Shown one piece after another: positions 1-11,581 of a stretch of 64,000 bases of DNA. The notes under the pieces were generated by a model. It was not told the origin of the DNA and ran no database searches. It worked only from the letters and a program-made list of their open reading frames with translations. The position numbers were made by a program, and so were the translations under genes. The number at the start of each line of letters is the position of its first letter. Position 1 is the stretch's first letter. Source of the stretch: Ziziphus jujuba (Eukaryota; Streptophyta; Magnoliopsida; Rosales; Rhamnaceae); contig NC_083389.1 in NCBI RefSeq assembly GCF_031755915.1, positions 2,658,001 through 2,722,000 on the forward strand, in the 5' to 3' direction.

Positions 1-1
1 G

Positions 2-3000
2 AACCTATTTGTGGCCACATGCCTTAAGGCCACAAGTAGTGGTCTCGGTTGGCTTGTGGATAGTGGTTGCTCACACCACATGAGTTTCCAAAAGGATGGT
101 TTTATGGAGCTTGACCAAAACTACAAAACCAAAGTGAAGATTGGTGATGGCCGGTTGATGGAAGTAGAAGGCAAAGGAGATGTGTGCTTGAACACCAAGG
201 AAGGTACCAAAATTATAAAAGACGTGCTATACGTTCCTAGTTTATGTGAAAACTTGCTTAGTGTAGCACAATTGGTAGAAAGAGGCTTTGCTTTAAACTT
301 TGCAAAAGATGGATGTATATATATGATGCTTGTGGTAATGAGCTGTTTAAGGTACCATTGAAGGACAAAAGCTATATATTGGACCTAGTTAAGAATGAAC
401 AAGCCTTAAAAACCAAAGTGGAGTCCATTTGTCAACTTTGGCATAAAAGGCTTGGGCATTCTAGCTATGGTGCCATGAAAAACACCAATGCCATTGTAAA
501 GGACATGCCAAAGATTGAGGAAATGAGAAGCCTATGTGATGTATGCCAATTAGGGAAATCCACACGGCTTCCATTCCCTAAAGTCGGTTCATGGAGAGCT
601 AAGGAGAAGCTTGAGCTAGTCCATTCGAATGTGTGTGGACCGATGAGTTTGTCATCAATTGGAGGTTGTAAGTACTTCCTAAACTTCATTGATGACTACT
701 GAAGGATGTGTTGGGTATATTTTCTAACAACCAAGTCACAAGTGCTTGACAAGTTCATGGAATTCAAGAAGATAGTGGAAACCCAAAGCAATGCAAAAAT
801 GAAGTGCTTAAGAACCGACAATGGTGGAGAATATACAAGCTTGGCTATGGAGGATTTTTGCAAAGAAAATGGAATGGTGCATCAATTCACAACACCATAC
901 ACACCACAACAAAATGATCTTTGTGAGAGAAAAAATAGGACCTTCATGGAGATGGCAAGGTGCATGATACATGAGAAGAACATGCCAAAGAAGTTTTGGG
1001 CCGAAGCCATATACACAGCTAGCTACATCCAAAACCGAGCATACACCAAAGCCAATGAGTTCAAGACACCCTATGAGATATGGTATGGAGAAAAACCATC
1101 TGTGGGCAGCATAAAAATCTTTGGAAGTGTTTGTTTTCTCCATGTTCATCCACACATGAGAGACAAGCTTGACAAAAGGGCAAATGTGGGCATCTTGGTT
1201 AGCTTTAGTGAGGTTACCAAAGGTTTTAGGGTTTTCAACTTGGAAACCAAGAAACTTATGGTAACAAGGGATGTGAGGATTGATGAAGATGCTGTTTGGG
1301 ATTGGACAAAGGAAGATCTTCTTGTCCATGACGATAATGCTCGGTTGGATGATGAAGAAGAAGAAACCAATGACAATAACAATGAAGAAAATGAAGATGA
1401 TGAGAAGGATGCACTTGAGACCATTGGAGCCGAATTGGAGATTGGAGATGGTGTTAGAGGAGAAAGGCCATTGTTCGAAATATATGAAAGGTGCAATGTT
1501 GTCTTGAGTGATCCTACCAATGTTCAAGAAGCTATGCAAAAGAAATAGTGGATGGAGGCCATGCAAACCGAAATGAATATGATAGAAACGAATGAAACTT
1601 GGACTTTGGTTTCTAAACCTAAAAACAAGAAACCAATTGGGGTAAAGTGGATCTTTAGGATCAAGTTCAACCTGGATGGAACAATATGCAAGCACAAGGC
1701 AAGGCTTGTGGCAAAAAGCTATGCACAATAAGCGGGTGTAGATTATGGAGAGACGTTTGCACCGGTTGCAAGAATGGAGACCATAAGGCTCATCCTATCC
1801 ATCTCGGCCTCAATGTCATGGAAGGTGTACCACCTTGATGTGAAGTCGGCTTTCTTGAATGGTGTGCTTCAAGAGGAGGTTTATGTCAAGGAACCCTAGG
1901 GCTTCATTGTTCAAGGACCTGAGGACAAAGTCTACCATCTACACAAGGCACTTTACTGGTTAAAGCAAGCACCTAGGGCTTGGTATGGCAAGATTGATGG
2001 TTACTTGATCTATCAAGGCTTTAAGAGGAGTTCAAATGAGCCAACACTATACATAAGGAATGAAGAAGGCATGATTGTTATCTCACTTTATGTGGATGAT
2101 TTGTTGGTCACGGGTGAAAATGAAAAGAATGTGGAAGTTTTGAAAAATGAATTTGAAAAGGAGTTTGACATGTCAAGCCTTGGTGAAATGAATTACATTC
2201 TTAGAGTGGGAGTGATGCAATGCTCTAGGGGTATCTTCATATCTCAAGAGAAATACATGAAAGATCTTTTGAAAAAGTTCAACATTGATGAATGCAAGCC
2301 AATGTCAACACCAATGAGCCAAGGAGACAAATACAAGAAGGAGGATGGCACACCAAAGGTAAACCCGACCCTATATAGAAGCATGATAGGAAGTTTGCTC
2401 TATGTATGTTCATCAAGACCGGATATTATGCATGCCATATGTGTTTTGTCTAGATATATGCAAGCACCATCCCAAAATCATTTTGTAAGTGCCAAAAGAA
2501 TTCTTAGATACTTAAAAGGAACACAAGACTTCGGAGCTTGGTATGATAGGCAAGATGTGATGAGATTAATGGCCTACTTGGATAATGATTGGGCTGGATG
2601 CTTGGATGATATGAAGAGCACTTTCGGGTTTCTTTTCTCACTTGGTAGTGGACCATTCTCATGGAATGCAAAGAAGCAAGCAACAACCGCTCAAAGCACC
2701 ACCGAAGCCAAGTACATTGCTTGCTCTTCATGTACAAATCAATGCATTTGGCTTAGGAAATTATTGGAGGACCTTGGTTATCCTCAAGAGGGTTCAACCA
2801 TCATCAAGTGTGAGAACCCTTCAGCCATATCAATAGCCAAGAACCCTGTTCAACATGGAAGGACAAAACACATACCAGTGAAGTATCACTCTTTGAGGGA
2901 GTTTGAAGAAAATGGAGAAGTAAGCTTGGAATATATCAAGACTGAAGATAACCTTGCAGATTTCTTCACCAAGCCACTTCCAAAAGCAAGATTTGAGACC

Positions 3001-3051
3001 TTAAGGAAGCTTATAAATATTTCAAGCAAGAACACCAAGGAGGAGTGTTGA
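2..3051 (+). pseudogene. copia pol polyprotein, broken (protease, integrase, RT, RNase H)
   Basis: The frame enters from before the window. In order: protease with WLVDSGCSHHM (53-85); the pre-integrase domain with its H..H and CDVC zinc ligands (about 440-550); integrase core ending in the PYTPQQND region (about 600-960); RT from WIFRIKF with YVDDLLVTGE near 2089-2118; RNase H with TTEAKYIA near 2700 and ADFFTKPL near 2960. Breaks seen: a frame change at about 315-326 inside a TA run (two extra bases or one lost), then in-frame stops at 703 (TGA), 1546 (TAG), 1729 (TAA) and 1897 (TAG). The last frame closes at 3049-3051, three bases into the LTR. In life it would have supplied the enzymes for reverse transcription and integration; this copy cannot. 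Confidence 0.93.
3036..3045 (+). promoter_or_regulatory. polypurine tract of the copia element
   Basis: CAAGGAGGAG lies directly before the LTR start TGTTGAAATG. This is where plus-strand DNA synthesis is primed in LTR retrotransposons. Confidence 0.8.
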
Positions 3052-4050
3052 AATGTGGTGATCTTGCCACAATGTGCAAGGTAGTTTGGTTACACTTGCA
3101 CTCCTTGTTTACAACATCAAAGACCAAACATTATTTATATTTATGCATTTTATTTTATCTTGTAATGTTTAGGAACAATATCTTTTTTGTAATGCCCTAA
3201 GCTCATGAACTAAAGCTTAGGGACTTTTTGTCAAGTTGCTGGAAATGTATTTCCAGCAACATAAGTCCAATTCCTTGGGTTCCGTTTGAAGAAGGTTTGG
3301 GATTTGGATCTGAATTTTGGATATAATAAACTAGAAATGCAGAGGAAGCAGCAGTAAAAAGAATGGCCTATTTTGGAGCTGGGAAGGCTGAGTTAAGCCC
3401 TAAACAATCTGACCCTTGTGCGGTTTTGGTGCCCAGAAATCTGGACAAAACTGCCTCGGGTTTGATTATTTTGGAATGGGTAAATCGACTTTGTTTTATC
3501 TGGTTTTTGGCTAAAACACAGTTTAATATTCAAAAAGGCTTCCCTCCAATTTTCAAGTCAAATGGAGCTGGTTTTCAAATTCAAATGCTTTAGACAAGCC
3601 GAACTGCCCATTAAAGAAGGTTTCTTGCATGCCCAGCACATTGATTAGAGTTAGTTGAGGTAGTTTGGCTTGGTTGGTTACTTTTAATGCTTTTGTATTT
3701 ATTGCTCAATATGGCAGCATGTCTTATTGCATTTTTGATGTATTTAAAAGTATGAAAATTGTAATGAAAACGTTGAGGAAGAAATATTAAAAAAAAAAAA
3801 AAACAAATTTTGAAACACAACAATTTTGGCTCTCTGTCTCTCAACTACTGCATTTGTTTTCTTCTTCTTCCCAAAAGCTATCAACCTTCTCAAGAACCTT
3901 AAACCTCCATTAAAACCAGAAACAAAACCTTAACAAACCAAAAAAAAAACAAAATCAAGAACCAAGAACCAACAATAGTCATTCTTGACTAACGCCTTGA
4001 ATGATTGTGCTCTAGGGTACAACAACATAAACCTACACCAAATTCCATCA
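3046..4050 (+). repeat. copia 3' LTR (1005 bp)
   Basis: Begins TGTTGAAATG and ends AATTCCATCA. The boundaries are fixed by comparison with the reverse-oriented solo LTR at 47992-48997 (1006 bp), which has matching ends. A 76-codon frame (3363-3593) is kept in both LTR copies. An A-run sits near 3790. No other gene is visible. Confidence 0.93.
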
Positions 4051-4071
4051 CCTTGAACCCCACAGAATCCT
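4051..4071 (-). pseudogene. fragment of gag of gypsy element D
   Basis: These 21 bases, read on the minus strand after 24870-24819, continue a gag N-terminus similar to that of A and C (positions matching E-x-S-V-x-F are kept). The last five bases (ATCCT) are the target duplication of element A, and the first five (CCTTG) the expected duplication of the copia element. Two insertions therefore hit the same gag about 16 bp apart. Confidence 0.7.
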
Positions 4072-5118
4072 TGATACGAACCTAGGACGACCTGCTCCTA
4101 AACCCATATTATATTAGCCTGGATCTCAATTAAGTTCAAGTTCTAATGGAATGGACCTCAACCCCTAACCAACCTGTGGTTAGAAACCTTGGTGTAATGT
4201 AGATGCCACAATAGAGGATGGAAAACCTATTGATAAGTCAAGCTAAAACAACCAATTCTCTAATGGTATTTTAGGTGTTCTCAAAGAACAAAGAGATAAT
4301 TAATCTCACAAGTATTTTTTTAATCAAATAAAAGTTAATTCTTATTGATAACTAAGCCTTTAAATAGGCTTTGGGAGAAACAAAATAAACCCTAAAAACC
4401 CTAGGTAAAACCAGCCACTCACATAAAGAATCCTAGTTGGCCGAAACTATACTTCCTTTCCTAATCTAAGTTTGATTAATTAATTCCTTTATATTAAATT
4501 AGGAATTAATTAATTTACAATGGAAAGAATAAAATAAAAACCTTCCTAAAGTTGTTTGTCCAGAAAATAAATAAATAAAAACCTAAAAGTAATGGTAGTT
4601 TCCTAAAACTAAAAGTAAGAACAAATTAGGAAACTAAAAATGGTAAATTTCGGCTATGTTGGTAATGACCTTTCTTTGATCTAATTGGACTCCAAATCAA
4701 CTTAAATAGTCTTTTTGGGATGCCAAATAAGCTTATTGTGAAGTTCCTCACGTTGCCCTTGCTTGGAAGTATGAGAAAAGGCTAATACAGTAAAATACAG
4801 TAAAGCCAGCAAGGAATACAGCAAATTCAGCCTTTTCGTCCCCTTGTGCGCAAACCACCTTGTTGGTCGGCTTTAAAGCTGCTTTGGCTGGTTTCTATGA
4901 CTCATCCTTCATATGAATTGAACCCATAAGGATGGGGTTCCAATTCATACAACCCAGCCTCCTTATTATCACCAAAAACGTCACCTGGGCCTGTTTTCGC
5001 TTCTATTGCTTGTATGAGTAAAACAGGCCTTGGTTCTTTAGATATGGCCAACCTTTCTTGACTATGACTTATTCCTTGTATGAAGACAGCAAGATTGTCC
5101 TTGAACTTCTTGGCTTGG
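4072..5118 (-). repeat. element A 3' LTR, outer part
   Basis: On the plus strand this reads TGATACGAACCTAGGACGAC onward, which is the 3' end of the LTR in reverse. It stops where B is inserted; the last five bases (CTTGG, 5114-5118) are the B target duplication. The other 87 bp of this LTR are at 11495-11581. The inverted-repeat box and the TATTTAA-type box of the family are present. Confidence 0.92.
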
Positions 5119-6263
5119 TGATACGAACCTAGGACGACCTGCTCCTAAACCCGTATTATATTAGCCTGGATCTTTAATTAAGTTCAAGTTCCAATGGAAT
5201 GGACCTCAACCCCTAACCAACCTGTGGTTAGAAGCCTTGGTATAATGTAGACGCCACAATAGGGGATGGAAAACCTATTGATAAGTCAAGCTAAAACAAC
5301 CAATTCTCTAATGGTGTTTTAGGTGTTCTCAAAGAACAAAGAGATAATTAATCTCACAAGTATTTTCTCAATCAAATCAAAGTTGTATTATTATTGAAAA
5401 ATAAGCCTTTAAATAGGCTTGAAAGAAACAAAACAAACCCTAAAAAATTAATTCAAAACCGGACTCCTATAGGAATTAGGAAACTTGACCGAATTCTAAT
5501 ATGTCCTAAACTAAGTTTCCTAAACTAAAATTGATTAATTAATTCCTTTATTTTGAATTAGGAATTAATTAATTTACAATGAAAATAATAAAATAATAAC
5601 TTTCCTAAACTTATTTGTCCAGAAAATAAATAAATAAAAACTAAAAAGTAATGGTAGTTTCCTAAAACAAAAAGTAGAATAAAATTAGGAAACTATAAAC
5701 TAGCTTTTTGACAAATTTGACTTTGACCAATCTTTGACCTCTTTGAGCTTCAAATCAGCTTCTAGATGCTTTTTAGGATGCCAAATAAGCTGAATATGAA
5801 GTCCCACACGTTGCCCATGCTTGGAAAAATAAGAAAAGGCTAATACAGTAAAATACAGTAAAGCCAGCAAGCAATACAGCAAATTCGGCCAAATTCTTGA
5901 TGCTGTCCGTACAAGCCCTTTTTGATTGCATTTGAGGCTGCTTTAACTTGATTCCATGACCTCTTAGCCATATGTATTGAACCCATAAAGCATTGGAACC
6001 ATTTCATACTTCCCGGACTCCAAAAATGTACCAAAACCGTCGCCCGGGTTCGTATCAGCTTCCACCACTTGGATGCTTCGAATAGGCTTTGTATCTTCAA
6101 GTATGGACAAGCTCTGTTGAGATTGATTACCCTCTATATAAATACTCCTAGGTTGCCCTTAAATCTCTTAATTTGAGCTCTTGTGATTGGCCTAGTCTTC
6201 ATCCGTGTCGAGTCAGCACCCCAGCGGGTTATCGGTGGAGCGGGCTCGGGCGGAATCACATCA
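5119..6263 (-). repeat. element B 3' LTR
   Basis: 1145 bp, paired with 10345-11489. It contains a perfect 13-bp inverted repeat (5534-5546 and 5561-5573, 14-base loop) in the presumed U3 and a TATTTAA-like box about 130 bp nearer the left end. The end of the B reading frame overlaps its right-hand part (to 6134). Confidence 0.95.
5533..5574. repeat. hairpin-forming inverted repeat in the LTR
   Basis: GATTAATTAATTCC, a 14-base loop, then GGAATTAATTAATT. The same arrangement recurs in most gypsy LTR copies of the window, for example 10757-10798 and 54199-54240. Its role is unknown; it could be a U3 protein-binding site or only an AT-rich palindrome. Confidence 0.8.
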
Positions 6264-9151
6264 TTCCCCTCCTCTTGAAAAGGATTTGTCCTCAAATCAA
6301 GATCATCACCTGCATCAAAAGGAGTTAAATCAGCAACATTAAATGCAGCACTCATGTTATACTCACCCGGTAAATCAAGCTTGTAGGCATTCTTGTTATT
6401 CGGCTCCAAAACTTGAAAAAGTCCATCCATAGGTAGCATGAGCTTTGACTTTCTTTGTTTAGGAAACCTTTCCTTTCGTAAGTGCAACCAAACCAATTCT
6501 CCTGGGTCAAACACTATTACAACAAAATCTAGAAATACATGCTCATTATGGTAAATATTACACTTTTTAAAGTTAACAAACAATATTTCCCAAATTTTCA
6601 AATTGCCACTAAGTAAAGCTCTCAACAATGCAGATAAAGTTCGATGAAATAAAGATATCTTTAAATAAGTATCTTTAAAATTCATGGTCAGCAATGATTT
6701 CTTATTCATAATTACTTTATTAACATCACCAAAGCTAAGATAAAAATTTATATTTTTCCTTTCTTGCCTTCCTTTTCCTTTCTCACTCACGGCCATCTCA
6801 CCTTCCTCACTCTCGGCTTTTGCACCAAATTTCTCACTCTTGGTTTTATTAAAATTTTTCCACACAACCTGAGTATTAGAAGACTTAACTTGGACAGCAA
6901 GCTCACCTTTTCCCTCTTGATTGGATGGTAGTCCACTTGGAATTTCATTTGGCAAGACATCTCCAAATTCCTTCAAAAGAGAAATCATTGAACTTGGCAA
7001 TTCAAGTTCTTCAAAGTTAGTTTGATCATTAAAATAATTTTCTTTATAAATCATGACCAGCAAAGGTTTCTTACACTCAATAACCTTATTAATATCCCCT
7101 AAACTCAAATAAACGTTGCTACTTGATCTTTCTTTTCTTTCTTTTACTTTTTCCCCCTAGGATTGGTGCAAACCTTCGGATTTCCCTTCCTTCTCCAAGC
7201 TCTCGGGTTTGCCACTCTCTTTCCCCTCTCTTTTGGTTTTTCCTTGATCTTTCCACTCAATATGAGTCTTAGAAACCTTACCTTGATCAGCAACCTCATT
7301 CTTACCTTCTTCAAAGGATGGTGAAGCCGTTGGTGCCATACTTGCTTTTTCCTTGAGCTTTTCGGCTTCTCTCCTTTGTTGCATTTGTAATTGGTCTTTG
7401 TAAACCTCTTTAGGAGATAATGGTTCCAGCTTGACCTTCTTTCCTTTAAACCTGAAAACAATACTATTTTCTCGACCAAAATGAGTAGCATCTTTATCAA
7501 ATTGCCATGGTCTACCTAATAGTATATGTCCAGCAATCATGGGTACAATATCACATAAAACTACATCCTCATATCTACCTATATTAAATTTTACTTTGAC
7601 TTGTTTGTTTACTTTCATCTCACCACTATCATTAAGCCATTGTAATCTATATGGTTCTGGATGTTTAATTGTTTTCAAGCCTAATTTATCAACTACAAGA
7701 TTACTTATCACACTAGTACAACTCCCACTATCTATAATCATGCTACAAATTTTACCTTGTATTTCGCAGCGAGTGTGGAAGATGTTTTCTCTTTGTATCT
7801 GCTCTTCATCTTTGTAGACAGCAAGTACTCTCCTTGAAACCAAGCTCAACTCGGCATTAGATGTATCTACAGGTTCGGCTTCATCTTCATTGCAATCCTC
7901 CTCTTGCTCGGTTTCAACCCCACTTTCTTCACTTGCGGATTCCAGCTCACCATCACCCTTTAATACCATGATTCTTCTATTTGGGCATTGGCTGGCTATG
8001 TGTCCTCTTCCTTGGCACTTAAAACAAATTATTTCTCTGGATTTTTGAGGTTTAGGATCAGATTTTATCTCACCTCTAAGTGCTTGGACAGATTAAGTCT
8101 TGACCTCCCTTCTTGGCCGGTTGGTAGATTCTTCTCCTAATTTCGGCTTCAACTTGTTTTCATAAGTAGAATTGTTTTTCCAGCCACTTGAACTTATCCT
8201 TCCACTGCTAGAAACTCCTCCAAACCGTGTACTAACACCCCTCCTCTTGAATTGGTTCTCAAGCTTAATGGCTACATGCAACATCTCCTCCAATTCCAAG
8301 TATTGTTGTAATTCAAGTTGGTTGGCTATTTCACGATTCAAACCACCAAAAAACATTGCCATGGTTGCTTCCCTATCTTCATTCAAGTTCAATCTCTTCA
8401 TAAGCATCTCCATCTCCTTATAAAAATCCTCCACGGATCCATGTCCTTGAGATAAAGATTGAAGTCTTTGATGCAGCAACCTATGATAGTGTGATGGTAC
8501 GAATCGCTTCCGCATGGCTCCTTTCATTTGTCGCCATGTAGTAATCAAGTCGTCACCAACTCTCCTTCGGGTGTTTTGCTCATTGGTCCACCATTGGAGT
8601 GCATAATGGCCAAACTCCATTGCTGCCAATTTCACCTTCTTAGCCTCTGAATAATTATGGCGGTCAAATATCATCTCCATCGTTTCTTCCTACTCCAAAT
8701 ATGCTTCGGGGTCACTTTTTCCCATGAATCGTGGGATGTTGATCATGATATTGCTAAGATTGTCATCTGTTTCTTCCCTCCTATATCTTCCACGGCCAGC
8801 TCTATCTTGGACAGCAAAAGTTTCATCGATACCTTCCTCAAAGTCTCCACCGAATGGCTCCTCATCAAATTCCTCTCTCGGTCTATCGCAACCTCCTCGT
8901 CCTTGGCCTCGTCCTCCATGGAATTCTTGCCTATTTCTTGTGTTCGGAATTCCTTGGGAAACTTCTAGCCTTCCCATCCTTTGATTCACATGCTCAACTT
9001 GAGCACTAACCCGCTGTATTGACTCCAAAACAGCTCTCATGTCCACTTGGTCTCCGCTCCCGGTAGCTCGGACATTGCCATGTAATGCTACAGACTCTTC
9101 CTCATTGATCCTCAAGGATGGATCTCCTCTTCTTATTCTAGAATCTGCCAT
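6134..9151 (-). pseudogene. element B gag-protease-chimeric pol frame with three stops
   Basis: Starts at ATG 9151 (MADSR), the start shared by A and G. One frame runs through to 6134 with only three stops: a Trp codon lost near 8687 (TAG), a TAA near 8090 and a TAG near 7154; no frameshift is needed. Domains: retrotransposon gag (about 8700-8250), CFKCQGRGHIASQC knuckle (8031-7990), protease IIDSGSCT (about 7740), a linker rich in Lys and Glu, two copies of an NFYLS/NVYLS-type module, then the scrambled integrase-RT-integrase tail. The frame ends early in the LTR at a TAG where C has CAG. The enzymes needed for movement are not encoded. Confidence 0.9.
6264..6276 (-). promoter_or_regulatory. 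polypurine tract of element B
   Basis: TTCCCCTCCTCTT on the plus strand, i.e. AAGAGGAGGGGAA in sense orientation, directly beside the 3' LTR. The same tract borders the 3' LTRs of A, C, F, G and H. Confidence 0.85.
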
Positions 9152-10330
9152 GTTAGTAAAATAATGCAAAAATAAAATAAATCCTCACAATATCACTCCC
9201 TCACGTGTTTCACTCAAACAAGGTCTCGACACTCGTGTTTACACACTAGTTTCGGCTTTTACCCTCTTTTAAGCTCACACACTCTTCCCTTTTTCCACTC
9301 AATGAATTATCTCAAAGTTTTAATTAAAACACCCACAAAACAGCAATTAGATCACTAGTATGTTTTAATTAAACTTATCAACAAAACAGTAGCAAAAAGT
9401 AGGCAATACCGAAAGAATCCAACAAATCCTAATTTTTCGGCTTTCTAGTCAAGAAAACACAAAATAATGGGAAAACGTTGGAATTTTTGAAAACTGCACC
9501 AGATGGTAGTAGATTATGAGTTCATGAATAAAATTCCAGAAAAAGAAATTCAAATACGAACAAGAATCAAAGAGAACAAAAATATAGAAAAGTTGTTGGT
9601 TGTTGTTCTTTCTAATTCAAGTTTCTGTATCAATTCCTTTAACTAATTTTAATCCAAATAATTTAGCACTCAAACTCAAATATCCAGCAGCAAAAATAAC
9701 TCTCCAGAAACTCCAAAGATTGAATAAATAATCAAAAAAACCAGCAGCTCCAACAAATTTCCAGCAAACAAATCAAACTCCAGCAAACCGAAATATTTAT
9801 CTTTTTTTTTTCTTCTTTTTTCTTTTTTTTTTATTCAGCTTTACCTCTTCTCTTTTTTTTCTTTTTTTTTCACTCACAGAACATAAACAACTGCAGTAGC
9901 AAGAATAATTACCAAAATTGCAATTCCAACTCCAAAACAAACACCAAACCCGTGACCTCCAAATAAACAAAATGTGCAGGTTTTGTTTTTTTTTTTAAAT
10001 GTTGCCGCAAACTCTTTTTTTTTTCCTGTTTTTTTTTTTTTTTTTTTTTGAATATATGAATGCAAATATTTAAGACTAAAACAGCAAAGCAAAATCAACA
10101 AAAACCAAATTAACAAGAACAATGATAAAAGAGAACCAACAAACTAGGAAACAAAAATACGATAAAACAAGGAAATCCTAATTCAACTAGGAATGAATTT
10201 TTTTTTTCTTTTTTTTTTAAGATGCTGAACGTGTATAGGATGGATGCAACCTTAACCTAATGCTAAAATTGCAGAATAACACAAAAACAAATAAAGCAAA
10301 TAAAGATAGATCAAACCTGAACAAAATTTA
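9152..10330 (-). other. element B leader (5' untranslated region)
   Basis: About 1.18 kb between primer site and gag start, homologous to the leaders of A, C, G and H. It has long T-runs on the plus strand (A-runs in the RNA, about 9800-10050 and 10200-10220). A frame at 10122-9874 reads as a Lys-rich stretch followed by a Gly-rich hydrophobic segment (FGGHGFGVCFGVGIAILVI), also readable in A. No other gene is seen. Confidence 0.8.
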
Positions 10331-10342
10331 GCTCTGATACCA
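10331..10342 (-). promoter_or_regulatory. primer binding site, initiator tRNA-Met type (B)
   Basis: GCTCTGATACCA on the plus strand is TGGTATCAGAGC in sense, the usual plant tRNA-iMet complement, two bases from the 5' LTR. Confidence 0.92.
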
Positions 10343-10344
10343 AA

Positions 10345-11489
10345 TGATACGAACCTAGGACGACCTGCTCCTAAACCCGTATTATATTAGCCCGGATCTT
10401 TAATTAAGTTCAAGTTCCAATGGAATGGACCTCAACCCCTAACCAACCTGTGGTTAGAAACCTTGGTATAATGTAGACGCCACAATAGGGGATGGAAAAC
10501 CTATTGATAAGTCAAGCTAAAACAACCAATTCTCTAATGGTGTTTTAGGTGTTCTCAAAGAACAAAGAGATAATTAATCTCACAAGTATTTTCTCAATCA
10601 AATCAAAGTTGTATTATTATTGAAAAATAAGCCTTTAAATAGGCTTGAAAGAAACAAAACAAACCCTAAAAAATTAATTCAAAACCGGACTCCTATAGGA
10701 ATTAGGAAACTTGACCGAATTCTAATATGTCCTAAACTAAGTTTCCTAAACTAAAATTGATTAATTAATTCCTTTATTTTGAATTAGGAATTAATTAATT
10801 TACAATGAAAATAATAAAATAATAACTTTCCTAAACTTATTTGTCCAGAAAATAAATAAATAAAAACTAAAAAGTAATGGTAGTTTCCTAAAACAAAAAG
10901 TAGAATAAAATTAGGAAACTATAAACTAGCTTTTTGACAAATTTGACTTTGACCAATCTTTGACCTCTTTGAGCTTCAAATCAGCTTCTAGATGCTTTTT
11001 AGGATGCCAAATAAGCTGAATATGAAGTCCCACACGTTACCCATGCTTGGAAAAATAAGAAAAGGCTAATACAGTAAAATACAGTAAAGCCAGCAAGCAA
11101 TACAGCAAATTCGGCCAAATTCTTGATGCTGTCCGTACAAGCCCTTTTTGATTGCATTTGAGGCTGCTTTAACTTGATTCCATGACCTCTTAGCCATATG
11201 TATTGAACCCATAAAGCATTGGAACCATTTCATACTTCCCGGACTCCAAAAATGTACCAAAACCGTCGCCCGGGTTCGTATCAGCTTCCACCACTTGGAT
11301 GCTTCGAATAGGCTTTGTATCTTCAAGTATGGACAAGCTCTGTTGAGATTGATTACCCTCTATATAAATACTCCTAGGTTGCCCTTAAATCTCTTAATTT
11401 GAGCTCTTGTGATTGGCCTAGTCTTCATTCGTGTCGAGTCAGCACCCCAGCGGGTTATCGGTGGAGCGGGCTCGGGCGGAATCACATCA
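10345..11489 (-). repeat. element B 5' LTR
   Basis: 1145 bp, nearly identical to 5119-6263. It would hold the promoter of the element; on the sense strand a CCTATTTAAAGGC box lies about 270 bp before its 3' end. Confidence 0.95.
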
Positions 11490-11494
11490 CTTGG

Positions 11495-11581
11495 GCCCTA
11501 GTGATCGGTCCCACCTTCATTTGTATTGGGTTAGCACCCCAGCGGGTTGTCGGTCGAGCAGTCTCGGGTGGATTCGCATCA
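11495..11581 (-). repeat. element A 3' LTR, inner 87 bp
   Basis: Continues the LTR interrupted at 5118 and ends GATTCGCATCA beside the purine tract TTCCCCTCCTCTT (plus strand). It encodes the start of the LTR-borne protein tail (residues like RPTTRWGAN and GPITRAQ). Confidence 0.9.

Larger units (their letters stand above)
1..4050 (+). mobile_element. Ty1/copia LTR retrotransposon, 3' portion
   Basis: Seen: a polyprotein remnant with protease, integrase, reverse transcriptase and RNase H in copia order (integrase before RT), followed by a purine-rich tract and a complete 3' LTR. The 5' LTR, leader and gag lie before the window. The 5 bases after the LTR (CCTTG, 4051-4055) would be the target duplication; its partner is outside. 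The sequence after it reads as the gag start of a gypsy element on the minus strand that resumes at 24819, so this element landed inside that gag. It is inactive because its frame is broken. A solo LTR of the same family lies at 47992-48997. Confidence 0.95.
5119..11489 (-). mobile_element. Ty3/gypsy element B, complete non-autonomous copy (6371 bp)
   Basis: Both LTRs are 1145 bp, with TGATACG...ATCACATCA ends on the plus strand and CTTGG duplications at 5114-5118 and 11490-11494. Only about four differences between the LTRs were noticed by eye, so the insertion is recent. The internal part has leader, gag, protease and a scrambled integrase/RT remnant, but no complete RT, RNase H or integrase core. 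It sits in the 3' LTR of A, one base offset from the homologous site where C entered the other LTR of A. Confidence 0.95.

Noticed and set aside
1146..1520. 124-codon Ser-rich minus-strand frame
   Set aside because: Antisense of an acidic Asp/Glu/Asn-rich linker in the copia polyprotein; composition alone explains it.
808..1728. 306-codon minus-strand frame
   Set aside because: It is the antisense shadow of the copia integrase/RT region, with no recognisable domain, and the plus-strand reading is conserved family sequence.
5840..6100. 86-codon frame repeated identically at 11066-11326
   Set aside because: Two LTRs of the same element; this frame is a shifted reading of the LTR-encoded tail region.
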